A stretch of DNA of 64,000 bases from positions 7,441,501 to 7,505,500 of the forward strand of contig NZ_AP021879.1 in assembly GCF_009689005.1 (NCBI RefSeq), read 5' to 3'. Under the pieces are notes generated by a model. It was not told the origin of the DNA. It did no database searches and saw only the letters and a program-made list of their open reading frames with translations. Below are positions 25,507 through 34,289 of the stretch, in pieces; position 1 is the first letter of the stretch, and the number at the start of each line of letters is the position of its first letter. The DNA comes from Desulfosarcina ovata subsp. ovata (GTDB taxonomy: Bacteria > Desulfobacterota > Desulfobacteria > Desulfobacterales > Desulfosarcinaceae). Position numbers and translations under genes: made by a program.

Positions 25507-27894
25507 ATGGTAAGGAAACCGACATATGAAGAATTGACAGACAGGGTTAGCGCATTAGAAACAGAATCCAAAAGGTTAAAACAGATTGAGGAAGTGTTCC
25601 GTGAAAGCGCTGAAAAATACCGCATTATGACCAATACGTCCATGGATGGTTTTGCAGTAGTAGATGTTGCCACCATCCGCTTCCTGGACGTGAATGAGTC
25701 ATTTAGCCACATGGTTGGTTACAGCCGAGATGAACTGCTTACAATGACTGTTTCGGATGTTGATGCCTTGGATACACCGAAGGAGGCTCGAAATCGACTC
25801 AATAATACCATTGCCGTTGGCATGAACAGATTCGATTCCCGTCATCGCTGCAAGGATGGGCGCGTTATTGATGTCGAAGTCAGTAATACATTTCTACCCC
25901 AAAGCGGGCACATTCTGGTCTTTTTACGGGATATCACTGAACTCAAGCAAACTGGGGAGGCGTTGAAATCAAGCCAGAAAAGACTTGAGGAGGCCATGGA
26001 CCTGGCGTTTATGGCGCATTGGGAACTTGATGTGCCCAAAAATATTTTTACTTTTAACGACAGGTTCTTTTCCCTCTATGGTACGACTGTAAAGATTGAA
26101 GGTGGCTACCAAATGCAAGCTGACATGTATGCCGAAGAATTTGTTTATCCAGAAGACCGGTACGTCGTAGCTGAAGAAATAAAAAAGGCTATAGAAGCCA
26201 CCAATTCAGATTTTGAGTCACGTCTGGAGCATCGAATCGTTCGTAGAGATGGAGAAACTCGTAATATTATTGTAAGCTTCGGAATATTGAAAGATGCAGA
26301 CGGCAATACTATTAAAATCTATGGGGTAAATCAAGACATCACCAAGCGGAAGCGGGTAGAAGAAGACCTCCGTAAGAGCGAGGAAAGATTCCGAATTTTA
26401 TCTCAGGCCGCTTTTGAAGGAATAGTTATCCATAACAAAGGATATATCATCAATGCAAATGACCAATTCTATGAGATGTTCGGTTACATGCCTGAGGAAT
26501 TGAAAGGTATAAATGCGATTGAACTTGTTGCGACTTCTGATTCAATAGAAAAAATAAAGGAAAAGATAGTTTCCGGGGCGACGGGTCCTTACGAAGCGAT
26601 AGGGATTAAAAAAGATGGAACGCAGTTCCCAATGGAAATACGAGCAAGGTTAATGGAATACAATAGGCGAACTGCCAGAATTAGCGTCATCAGTGATCTT
26701 TCTGAAAGGAAGGCCGCGGAGAAAGAAAATAAAGAGCTTGAGTCCAAGCTTCAACAGGCACAAAAAATGGAATCCATTGGAACTTTAGCTGGAGGGATCG
26801 CTCATGATTTCAACAATATTCTGTCATCAATAATTGGTTTCACCGAGCTTGCACTTGATGAAACGCCAAGTGGCACAATAGTAGAGGACTGCCTGCAGGA
26901 AGTGTTTTCGGCTGGAAAACGGGCAAAAGATTTGGTGAACCAGATTCTTGCCTTTGCCCGACAATCAGATAAAAGAATATGCCCTATTCAATTGGTTGAG
27001 ATAATAAAAGAGACTTTAAAATTAATCCGTTCCGCCACACCGACTACCATAGAGATACAGCAGGATATTAAAAGCGATTCAATTATTATGGGTAACGCAA
27101 CCCAGGTTCATCAGGTGTTGATGAACCTATGCACAAATGCAATCCATGCTATGGAGGACTCTGGCGGTGTTTTGAAAGTGAGCCTGAAAAATGTAGTTGT
27201 AGATAAGGAGGACTTGTTAACTGGCATGAACCAGGGATCCTATGTTGAAATCAAGGTGGCGGATACTGGCGTTGGGATCGCTCCTGAATTGATCGAATCC
27301 ATTTTTAATCCCTATTTCACAACCAAAGAAATAGGCGAGGGAACCGGCATGGGGCTAGCTGTGGTACATGGTATCGTCAAAAGCTACGGTGGTAAAATTT
27401 CCGTTGATAGCCAATTGGGGCGAGGGACAACATTTTCTATCTGCCTACCCGTCATTAAAAGACCTAAAACCCTTCGAGCAAACGAAATAGAACAGTTGCC
27501 TTCAGGTACAGAACGAATTTTATTCGTAGACGATGAATCGCCCATCGTCAAAATGGGTAGCCGGATCCTTGAAAGTATAGGTTATACGGTAACTACTCGT
27601 ACCAGCAGTATAGAGGCGTTGGAGCTATTTAAGTCGAAACCAGATTCCTTCGATCTTGTCATCACGGACATGACAATGCCGAATTTGACCGGAGACAAAC
27701 TGGTAACTGAATTGATGAAGATAAGGTCTGATATTCCCGTTATTCTTTGTACGGGCTTCAGTAAAAAGATTTCATATGAAACAGCTTTGGAAATTGGCAT
27801 CAAGGCGTTCGCCTACAAGCCGATGGTTAAAGCAGACCTGGCCAAAACTGTCCGGAAAGTATTGGATGGCGTAAAAGGCAGGGCTCAGAAATAA
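25507..27894 (+). CDS. Multi-PAS hybrid sensor histidine kinase with receiver domain
   Basis: A soluble hybrid kinase of about 795 residues. It begins MVRKPTYEELTDRVSALETE, a coiled coil common in Desulfobacterota kinases. Three PAS domains follow (VVDVATIRFLDVNESFSHMVGYSRDEL; ENIFTFN region; EGIVIHNKGYIINANDQFYEMFGY). Then come the phospho-acceptor box GTLAGGIAHDFNNILSS near 435, N box NLCTNAIHAME, G boxes VADTGVGIAPELI and EGTGMGLAVVHGIVKSYGG, and a C-terminal receiver with ILFVDDE and LVITDMTMP (phospho-aspartate) near 720. All catalytic boxes are intact. There is no membrane segment, so it senses a cytoplasmic signal. GGAG lies 8 bases before the ATG at 25507. Its composition is more AT-rich than the core genes. 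Confidence 0.92.
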   Translation: MVRKPTYEELTDRVSALETESKRLKQIEEVFRESAEKYRIMTNTSMDGFAVVDVATIRFLDVNESFSHMVGYSRDELLTMTVSDVDALDTPKEARNRLNNTIAVGMNRFDSRHRCKDGRVIDVEVSNTFLPQSGHILVFLRDITELKQTGEALKSSQKRLEEAMDLAFMAHWELDVPKNIFTFNDRFFSLYGTTVKIEGGYQMQADMYAEEFVYPEDRYVVAEEIKKAIEATNSDFESRLEHRIVRRDGETRNIIVSFGILKDADGNTIKIYGVNQDITKRKRVEEDLRKSEERFRILSQAAFEGIVIHNKGYIINANDQFYEMFGYMPEELKGINAIELVATSDSIEKIKEKIVSGATGPYEAIGIKKDGTQFPMEIRARLMEYNRRTARISVISDLSERKAAEKENKELESKLQQAQKMESIGTLAGGIAHDFNNILSSIIGFTELALDETPSGTIVEDCLQEVFSAGKRAKDLVNQILAFARQSDKRICPIQLVEIIKETLKLIRSATPTTIEIQQDIKSDSIIMGNATQVHQVLMNLCTNAIHAMEDSGGVLKVSLKNVVVDKEDLLTGMNQGSYVEIKVADTGVGIAPELIESIFNPYFTTKEIGEGTGMGLAVVHGIVKSYGGKISVDSQLGRGTTFSICLPVIKRPKTLRANEIEQLPSGTERILFVDDESPIVKMGSRILESIGYTVTTRTSSIEALELFKSKPDSFDLVITDMTMPNLTGDKLVTELMKIRSDIPVILCTGFSKKISYETALEIGIKAFAYKPMVKADLAKTVRKVLDGVKGRAQK

Positions 27895-27938
27895 GTATTC
27901 CATTCATAGGCATTGGTAGCGCTGTTCCAATTAGCGGG

Positions 27939-28104
27939 TTAGGATCGGGGATGAAATTAATTGGACGTAATTGCGCCGGGCTTGTGTTCGTCTTCAAGGC
28001 GCATCAAGGGTTGCATACTGGGAGTATGTGGCCGTTAATGCAACGCGGAAGACGGGCGCAAGAACAAGCAATTCTGTTCAATTAATAAAATTCCCGATCC
28101 TTAG
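27939..28104. repeat. MITE-like palindrome
   Basis: An element of about 166 bp with imperfect terminal inverted repeats: TTAGGATCGGGGATGAAATT at 27939-27958 matches, in reverse complement, the end TAATAAAATTCCCGATCC at 28083-28100. The interior is also partly self-complementary (CTTGTGTTCGTCTTC near 27982 and GAAGACGGGCGCAAGAACAA near 28049) with a CATACT...AGTATG centre. There is no coding frame. This looks like a non-autonomous dispersed repeat; it separates the hybrid kinase from a truncated P-loop gene. Confidence 0.6.
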
Positions 28105-28121
28105 GACCGTCTTTGATACGA

Positions 28122-28280
28122 ATGATAATAACAGGCAACAGCGGTAGCGGAAAGGCATGGTTGGCCGGAAGGCTTGTCGATCCTACCGGCGGCCCGGTAA
28201 TCTATCTCGACCATATCTTCTGGGAGCCAGGTGTGTTCGGACAAACAAAGAACGCCGCAGACTATGTCCTACAGCAATAA
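28122..28280 (+). pseudogene. Truncated P-loop nucleotide-binding protein (52 codons)
   Basis: A short frame beginning MIITGNSGSGKAWLAGRL, the Walker A region of small adenylate-kinase-like or DNA-topology-modulation (FlaR-like) ATPases, with PVIYLDHIFWEPG after it, which also fits that family. It stops after 52 codons and overlaps the end of the response-regulator gene on the other strand, so the remaining two thirds of the protein are lost. The usual GKT/S threonine is replaced (GSGKAW). A remnant rather than a functional gene. Confidence 0.6.
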
Positions 28281-28634
28281 ATTTTGAACGGTTTCAACCA
28301 GCTTACGGCGATCAAACGGTTTCGACAAGACGCAATCAGCACCGATTTCCTTGGCTTCATCAAGGTAAGCATCGGGAGTCAGCACCAAGCCACCCGACAT
28401 TGCGACCACCTTGGCCATACCGTTTATTGCCTTGATTTCCCTGATGGCGGAAAGACCGTCTTTCTCGGGCATGATGATGTCGATCAAGACAAGATCAGGC
28501 GATTGGGTGTTGTACATAAAAAAGCCTTCTTGCCCATTGCGGGCCTCGGCCACATAAAAGCCTTCTTTTTTCAAGACCATAGAGACGAATTTCCTGATTT
28601 TTTCATCATCGTCTACAACTAAGACCGTGCTCAT
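28269..28634 (-). CDS. Single-domain response regulator (CheY-like receiver)
   Basis: A 121-residue receiver domain with no output domain. It shows VLVVDDDEKIRKFVSMVLKK at the start (acidic pair), the phospho-aspartate in LVLIDIIMPEKDG near residue 52, AMSGG for the conserved Thr/Ser site near 80, and the lysine in VLSKPFDRRKL near 104. All active-site residues are present. It may receive phosphate from the nearby PAS hybrid kinase or another soluble kinase; the two are convergent, not co-transcribed. Its upstream neighbour is the truncated recombinase. Confidence 0.88.
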   Translation of the reverse strand: MSTVLVVDDDEKIRKFVSMVLKKEGFYVAEARNGQEGFFMYNTQSPDLVLIDIIMPEKDGLSAIREIKAINGMAKVVAMSGGLVLTPDAYLDEAKEIGADCVLSKPFDRRKLVETVQNLLL

Positions 28635-28670
28635 GAAACTACCCCCTATTTCGGCCCTGAGGCCGATCAG

Positions 28671-29462
28671 TCAGTGTTCAATCAAAACCTCTTTGTTTCT
28701 GAAGAGACATATCGGCCATTGGAAGAAAACCATTATCGTTTTAAATGCCATCAGACGCTGCACGTCCTCCCAGTTTGGCCCTTTAGGAAGCCCTTCTCGA
28801 GTATAGAGCAGAGGCGATTCAATGGCTGTGGCAATCCCCGGATTACACCAGCCCTGGCTTTCGGCATAGCGAAAGAAGCTACGTAAACTGCTGGCCAAAC
28901 TGGATAATGACGAGCGTGTCCAGCCGGTGTTCCCTTTTGCCTCAATGAAGGCATCCAAGTCAGCGATCGAAATCATGTGTAGCGAGTTTTTGTTGGGAGG
29001 CAAGCTATCGAAAAACCAAGCCATACGCTCACAACGAGTCGAGACGGTTACGGGTGACAACCCTCTTTCCTCGTATAAATGCTGAGCGAAAGCGGCAATC
29101 TGGGCCGTAAAGGGACGCTCCACCTCCCGGGGCGCTTCAAAGCATCCGAGACTACGCACCCACGCTTTGGCGATATGGATAAACAGTTGTCGAGATCCCT
29201 GAGAATTTTGCTCACGCTCTGAAGAACGCTTAAAGCGCATTCGAGTATCTATGGCCAGTTCAATATCACGTGTTGTCACTGTACCATGGTCGATGTCGAT
29301 ACGGTGCGCTATCGACAATAGCACCCAGGCAATTTTTTGCAGCATGCTGCGTGAATATCCACTTCTTTCACATTGCTTGAGGAATAGCTTTCGGGCTTTT
29401 AACAGAGGACCCTCGCGGTAACGGGCCAAGATAGTGGGGCGGGTAAACAAGGTTTCAAACAT
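28671..29462 (-). pseudogene. Tyrosine recombinase lacking its catalytic domain
   Basis: A 263-residue frame with the SAM-like core-binding domain of phage-type integrases: RPFTAQIAAFAQHLYEERGLSPVTV, then STRCERMAWFFDSL, and LDAFIEAKGNTGWTRSSLSSLASSLRSFFRYAESQGW in its last third. The frame then runs through GLPKGPNWEDVQRLMA, where the catalytic domain (with RxxR/HxxR and tyrosine) should begin, into unrelated residues and a stop. The catalytic half is absent from this window. It lies in series with a broken transposase and a broken zinc-binding gene on the same strand, all probably from one decayed mobile unit. Confidence 0.75.
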
Positions 29463-29511
29463 GATAGCCTCCTTTTAGGGGGTAGACGGAGGCCCATCAT
29501 GGGACAGAAAA

Positions 29512-30266
29512 TTATGTGGTGCAATTCTGTTTGATGTCAGCTGATGGTAGCGTTCTTCCTATGAAGCGCCACATAAATTTGGACGCCACATAATGATAGG
29601 GCGAATACGCCAAGGTCGTTTGATGGCCGATGCCCAACCGTTCCAAGCCCCGGCGGGTTTCTTCGGCGAGCATGGCCGCCACATAATCGGTCATCAATGC
29701 CCGTGGCAATCCTCGTTTCATGAATGACTGGGATAAGCCATGGATCAGGCACTCCGCCGTTTCGGCCAGATACAATTGCAAATGACAGCAAAGCCGCGAG
29801 TGATCGTCGATGATGGCCAGCGCCACGGGACGGTGCCATGTGCCTTTATTGTCGAGGATTCTAATTTTTGCCTGGTGAAAATCCAAGTGCCAGAGGCCAT
29901 GGACATGGGACACTTCGAAACCGCGGACCTCACGGTTTTGGCGCCGCTTTGCCGCTATCAGTTGTCCATCGGTGGGTTGTGCCGGTTCATTCGTTTTCAG
30001 CCAACCATTTTCGCGCATGCACCGCAGCACGGTTTTGTAACTGGGCACCTCTCCCAGGCAGGGTTGCTCTTTGGCCGTCGCCTTCAGGTTGTCATAATGC
30101 TGATCCATCGGTTGGGATCGATAGGGTGCCGGTAACATTTTTGGGCTAACTGACTGATCGCCTGTTACAGCTGCCCTCTTGATGGCGGGCAGGACAACAG
30201 CTCACCGATGACAGAAAATCGAAACTGTGCCCAGCGCTGCCACATGGGCAATTGAGGCTCGCTCAT
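29512..30266 (-). pseudogene. IS481-like DDE transposase, broken
   Basis: The true start is the ATG at 30266 (MSEPQLPMWQRWAQFRF, with AAAGGAGTGATCCC before it). A TAA interrupts the frame after about 33 codons at 30165. The reading resumes as QAISQLAQKCYRHPIDPNRW, then shifts frame near 30110 into YDNLKATAKEQP. The DDE core then shows VHGLWHLDFHQAKIRI (first D) and ALAIIDDHSRLCCHLQLYLAE (typical integrase core), but the segment with the last acidic residue is not well preserved and the end (KFMWRFIGRTLPSADIKQN) is degenerate. It is clearly a non-functional transposase. Confidence 0.75.
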
Positions 30267-30427
30267 GGGATCACTCCTTTCGATTCGCTTCCTCTGGCCT
30301 CCCCCATGGAGACAAACAGGGTCGAATCGAGGGTTCGATCCTTGTAGCGGATTACCTCGGTTTTGACATCGGCCGATCTTCTGCGTGAAGCAGAACCTGA
30401 TTTTTGGTGCCTCAGCGATCGAGACCG

Positions 30428-31002
30428 TCATGGCCCCAGGGCAAGGGTTTGCAAGCAGTTCACCAGTGCTGTCCCGGGGGCTTTGGCGGCACGTTCAAAT
30501 CGGTCCAGTAACGCTTTGGGAAGATGACTGGAAAGGATCGGTGGAATCAGGTGCCCGGCCAGACGCCGGTAGTTGATGGTCTGGGGAAACAATTCTTGGA
30601 AATAGTGTTTCCAGCGGTTGACGGTGGAACGCCACGGTCCGAAAAGGCCTTTAATTTGCTCCAGGGTACGGTCCGGATTTCGTTCTTGTCGAAGGGCGGC
30701 GACGATAAAAAGCACCGGTGCCCAGTATACCCGGCGCCCCCAAAACCGAACCGATGGGGGCAGGACACGGCGCCTGCAGCCTTCACGACCACAGCACAGG
30801 CTATATCGAAGGCCAAACACCTCATCCAGATCAGAAGGGCCGCCCCGAGGCTTTCGTGGATAATTGGCGTAGTGCAACGGCCCCCCGCAATAGGGCAACG
30901 GCGGATTCGTGTCTGCTCTGCTATCTCAAAATCTATCTGGTGAAGAAGGGAAAATAACGATTTGTGATTGAGGATATCTGGTGGTATCATCGGCTCTGCC
31001 AT
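30428..31002 (-). pseudogene. Zinc-ribbon protein associated with the IS481-like element, frameshifted
   Basis: Two overlapping frames make one protein of about 190 residues. The first reads MIPPDILNHKSLFSLLHQID; the second, after a one-base loss near 30896, reads CPYCGGPLHYANYPRKPRGG (zinc-ribbon), LCCGREGCRRRVLPPSVRFWGRRVYW (second cysteine set), and LEQIKGLFGPWRSTVNRWKHYF (helix-turn-helix-like). The second half alone looks like an ordinary gene from a non-ATG start. It sits directly upstream of the broken transposase on the same strand, so it is probably its accessory gene. Confidence 0.6.
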
Positions 31003-31119
31003 TTATGGTTATTGTGGCAGGAGCCTCCTACTACGACCCTGGCCAAGGAACGCGAGGGGGCTCCATCTTTTTTCCCTCACGGTTCTTGTCCATTTTAAGC
31101 TGTTTTTCCATCATTTTTC

Positions 31120-31490
31120 GTGGCCGCACTCAGCAGTATCGTGATGATAATCGTTTTTATGGGACTGACAGCCCGGCCCTGGTTGGGTTTGACAGCCGCC
31201 CCAAGGGATTCGTCCCCAACGAGGACCAGGGATGGGCCATGCACACGATCCAGCTGCCGGATGCCGCGTTCCAGCAGCGCACCCTGGCGGTGGTGGAAAC
31301 GGTGAACCAGCGCCTGGCAAAAATGCCCGACATTCGCAACTGGGTCGCGGTGCCGGGGTATTCCCTAATGGATGATGCCATCATCCCCAATGCAATGTAT
31401 TCGACACCCTGCAGGTCACCATGGGGTCGGTGTACGTCAATGATTTCAATGATAGACAGTTGCTTGATAACCACCTGCGTGTTATTCAGA
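31120..31490 (+). pseudogene. RND efflux pump (AcrB/HAE1 family) remnant
   Basis: Three frames share pieces of one inner-membrane multidrug-pump gene. VMIIVFMGLTARPWLGLTA is in one; PKGFVPNEDQGWAMHTIQLPDAAFQQRTLAVVETVNQRLAKMPDIRNWVAVPGYS, the typical start of the second periplasmic loop, is in a second; and FDTLQVTMGSVYVNDFNDR, normally about 150 residues later, is in a third. There is at least one frameshift and an internal deletion. No function expected. Confidence 0.72.
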
Positions 31491-31534
31491 CTCTTATACC
31501 GCAATGTACCGTTGGAAAAAGCAGGAGAAAAAGC

Positions 31535-32176
31535 ATGAACAGTGATGGACAGTCTGTAGACCTTTCCACTGAAAACGGTGAATCATTTTCAATTACCACC
31601 TTAAATCTATTGAATAAAGATTCCTGGGAGACCTTAAACGAATCCGCAGATCTATTTTTTAAATCGCTTAAACTTGGAAGGGTCCGCGGCGTAGTCAGCA
31701 TTGTCGACTTCCCGAACTCCGGGAGCAAAGACGATTCTGAGTATATACAATTAATTCAGGAACTGATCAATCGTGATATCATGGTGACAATATCCATCGG
31801 TGAGACCGTGGGCATAAACATGGCAGGAATGATAGGACCGGACTTCTTTCAACGTGCAGGCGACGGCATTGCAGAATTCTGCAATTTTATAGGGATACTG
31901 CCGGTCCTGTATATCGGCAGTACGATAGATAAATCCGATATCCTTGATTTCTACAATGGGCTGGCACAGCATGCTGCAGTGGAAAAAATAAATTTACCGA
32001 TTGCTGCAATTTCACCAAGCCGGTATGAAGGGCAGATTGAAAGCCCTGGTGCTGTTTTTACTATGGAAGACGGTCCTGCAAAGACAGTTGATCTTATCGA
32101 TGCGCATATACACGATAAACGGCTGGGAATCCAGTGGTGTGATCGCTGCGGTGGCCGTTTCTCACCCTTTTCTTAG
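31535..32176 (+). CDS. Carbon monoxide dehydrogenase/prismane-like protein without cluster cysteines
   Basis: A 213-residue protein that aligns with the C-terminal Rossmann part of anaerobic CO dehydrogenase (CooS) and hybrid-cluster proteins. Recognisable stretches are RGVVSIVDFPNSGSK near 50, IQLIQELINRDIMVTISIGE near 75, IGPDFFQRAGDGIAEFCNFI near 100 and ILPVLYIGSTIDKSDILDF near 122. In CooS these segments hold cluster cysteines (GCNNP, GTGC, GSCVDN); here they are F, E and T, so a Ni-Fe-S C-cluster cannot form in the usual way. Near the end is CDRCGGRF. A CAGGAGAAAAAGC ribosome site precedes the ATG at 31535, and the frame is intact, so it may be expressed. The function is unknown; a gene fragment is the alternative. 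Confidence 0.6.
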   Translation: MNSDGQSVDLSTENGESFSITTLNLLNKDSWETLNESADLFFKSLKLGRVRGVVSIVDFPNSGSKDDSEYIQLIQELINRDIMVTISIGETVGINMAGMIGPDFFQRAGDGIAEFCNFIGILPVLYIGSTIDKSDILDFYNGLAQHAAVEKINLPIAAISPSRYEGQIESPGAVFTMEDGPAKTVDLIDAHIHDKRLGIQWCDRCGGRFSPFS

Positions 32177-32191
32177 GGGAAGTGGTTTAGA

Positions 32192-32326
32192 TTAAATTGG
32201 ACGGGTGTCTTCCATGGATTCCAGTGCTGCAAGATCTGAAATGAAAACTTTGCTTCGGTCGAGCCTTTTAATCAGTCCCTCCCGGGAAAGTTCATTTGGC
32301 TCATCGCGGATTAGTGTGATTCTTCC
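32192..32326 (-). pseudogene. Unidentified coding remnant
   Basis: A 44-codon open stretch bounded by stops and without a start (reads RITLIRDEPNELSREGLI, then DLAALESMEDTRPI). Its composition looks protein-like, but I do not recognise the family. It lies in the 239-bp gap between the CODH-like gene and the acyl-CoA ligase and is probably debris. Confidence 0.25.
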
Positions 32327-32415
32327 CTATGATAAAATTCATGGATTTTTATCCATTTACTTCCGAAAATGAAGTTTGAGGTCGAACAGTAAAAAAAAAT
32401 AGGGAGGAGTGATTG

Positions 32416-33915
32416 ATGAACTTTGCCGACATGTTGGACAAAAACGCACACTGTTTTCCTGATCGACCTGCCATCATCGAAGGTGACATCACCATCAGCT
32501 TTTCCCAACTCCATCAGGATGTGAACAAGGCCGCTTCAGCCATGGTAAAGCTGGGGCTGCAACTTGACGACCATGTGGCGTTGTGTGCCCCCAATGCTTA
32601 TGCCTGGGTGGTCATTTATTATGCTGCCATCAAGGCCGGTGCCGTGGCGGTCACCTTTTCCTATCTGTTGAAAAAGGGTGAACTGACCAAGATTTTGGCC
32701 GATTGCCGGCCTAAAATATTATTTACCAGTGATGATAAACTGAGTGATATGGGAGACCAACGGGATGAATCTCATTTGTCCATCGTGGTCTGTAATAACG
32801 GAGATATCTCTTTCCCGTCCCTGCTTGAAAAAGGTGACCGGCAATTTCCCACGGTTAATCGTCACCGCGACGACACGGCCGCCATTTTATACACCGGCGG
32901 GACCACTGGGACCCCCAAGGGGGCGATGCTCTCCCATCAAAACCTGAAATCCTCCATCTTCAATATCGCCCATTATGAGCGCTGCACCATGGATGATCGC
33001 GCCCTGTGCTTTTTGCCGCTGAACCATGTGTTCGGACAGGTCCATATAATGAACTCCACCATATATAGCTGCGGCGCCACCATTCTCCAGCCGGCCTTTG
33101 ACATGGACCAGGTGCTGAATGCCCTCACTAAATACAAAATCACCAAATTTTATGCCGTCCCCACGATTTACATTCGGTTGCTGGGGCTTCCGGACTTGAA
33201 AGAGACGTTCAAATCCATCCGATACTGCTTTTCCGCAGCCGCCAGCATGGCCCTGGAGGTGGTGCAGGCGTGGAAAGAAAAAACCGGTCTCGATATTTAT
33301 GAGTCGTATGGCATGACGGAGAGCGCCGCCATGGTGACATACAACCATTTTTACCGCCATAAGGTGGGCTCTGTGGGAACGGTGGTGAACATCGTCGAGG
33401 TTGAAATCCGGGATGACGGCGGCAATGCCCTGCCTCAGGGAGAAAAGGGCGAGATATGCGTGTGCGGCCCGAATATCACCAAAGGGTACTTGAATCATCC
33501 CGAAGAGACCCGGGACGCATTCTGGGGCGATTGGTACCGTACCGGCGACATCGGTATCTTTGATGAGGAAGGCTACCTGTTTATTGTGGATCGGCTCAAA
33601 GACATGATCATCACCGGCGGAGAAAATGTATATTCCCGTGAAGTCGAGGAGGTGCTCTATACCCACCCGAAAGTGTTTGAGTGTGCCGTGGTGGGCTTGC
33701 CCGATGCCGAATACGGAGAGCGCGTCACCGCTTACATCATTCCCCAGCCTGGCCAGCATATCGACAGCGTGGTTTTAAAGGCCTATATGAAAGAGCGCTT
33801 GGCCAGTTACAAGGTGCCCAAGGCCTTTATCGAAGTTGACGAATTGCCCAAAAGCAGTGCCGGCAAACTGGTGAAACGCGAAATCCGGAATACCTATACC
33901 GCACCGAAACCTTGA
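32416..33915 (+). CDS. AMP-dependent acyl-CoA ligase
   Basis: ANL-superfamily acid-CoA ligase of 499 residues that activates a carboxylic acid (likely a fatty or aromatic acid) through an acyl-AMP. The phosphate-binding motif AILYTGGTTGTPKGAML is near residue 157, A5 box YESYGMTESAAMV near 297, A7 WYRTGDIG near 377, A8 IVDRLKDMIITGGENVYS near 395 and the catalytic lysine in SAGKLVKREI near 487. All core motifs are intact. The ATG at 32416 is chosen because AGGGAGGAG lies six bases upstream. It follows the CODH-like gene but a 240-bp gap separates them; the next gene downstream is the disrupted TonB receptor on the other strand. Confidence 0.9.
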   Translation: MNFADMLDKNAHCFPDRPAIIEGDITISFSQLHQDVNKAASAMVKLGLQLDDHVALCAPNAYAWVVIYYAAIKAGAVAVTFSYLLKKGELTKILADCRPKILFTSDDKLSDMGDQRDESHLSIVVCNNGDISFPSLLEKGDRQFPTVNRHRDDTAAILYTGGTTGTPKGAMLSHQNLKSSIFNIAHYERCTMDDRALCFLPLNHVFGQVHIMNSTIYSCGATILQPAFDMDQVLNALTKYKITKFYAVPTIYIRLLGLPDLKETFKSIRYCFSAAASMALEVVQAWKEKTGLDIYESYGMTESAAMVTYNHFYRHKVGSVGTVVNIVEVEIRDDGGNALPQGEKGEICVCGPNITKGYLNHPEETRDAFWGDWYRTGDIGIFDEEGYLFIVDRLKDMIITGGENVYSREVEEVLYTHPKVFECAVVGLPDAEYGERVTAYIIPQPGQHIDSVVLKAYMKERLASYKVPKAFIEVDELPKSSAGKLVKREIRNTYTAPKP

Positions 33916-34200
33916 TGCCTTGTAGGCAACTGAGTTGGAGAGTTCTTTTCCTTAAACCATGCAACGCATAATTTCATGCCCGTTATCTTATGTAGTTTTT
34001 TTATTTATTCCGTATAGATTGTGAATCTCAACGCCATCATTTTTTTGCCAAACGTATTCATTATCTTATTACCTCCCTTTCCTATCTTTGGTTTGCCCTT
34101 GAAACCGAAAGAAACACTTGACTAAAGTTACATACATTAGCAGAACAGGTCGTTATCCGTATCCTCGGTTGAATCTGCATGCCACTGATACTTTTTATAT
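33916..34200. other. Gap with a truncated start of an unknown gene on the minus strand
   Basis: Nothing recognisable on the plus strand. On the minus strand, after the TonB receptor stop, a good ribosome site GGGAGGT at about 34065-34071 precedes an ATG with an 18-codon frame (MNTFGKKMMALRFTIYTE). This looks like the first codons of a downstream gene that has lost its body, but it is too short to assign. Confidence 0.25.
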
Positions 34201-34289
34201 CTAGAATCTGTAGGAGACCTCCCCAAAAAATTCTCTGCCAGCAGCTTTTTTACTCAGATAATAGTCTTCATCGAAAATGTTATCCACAG

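Noticed and set aside
30981..31538. 185-codon frame as a single new protein
   Set aside because: It is a patchwork over RND-pump debris and unrelated sequence; only its middle matches a known family.
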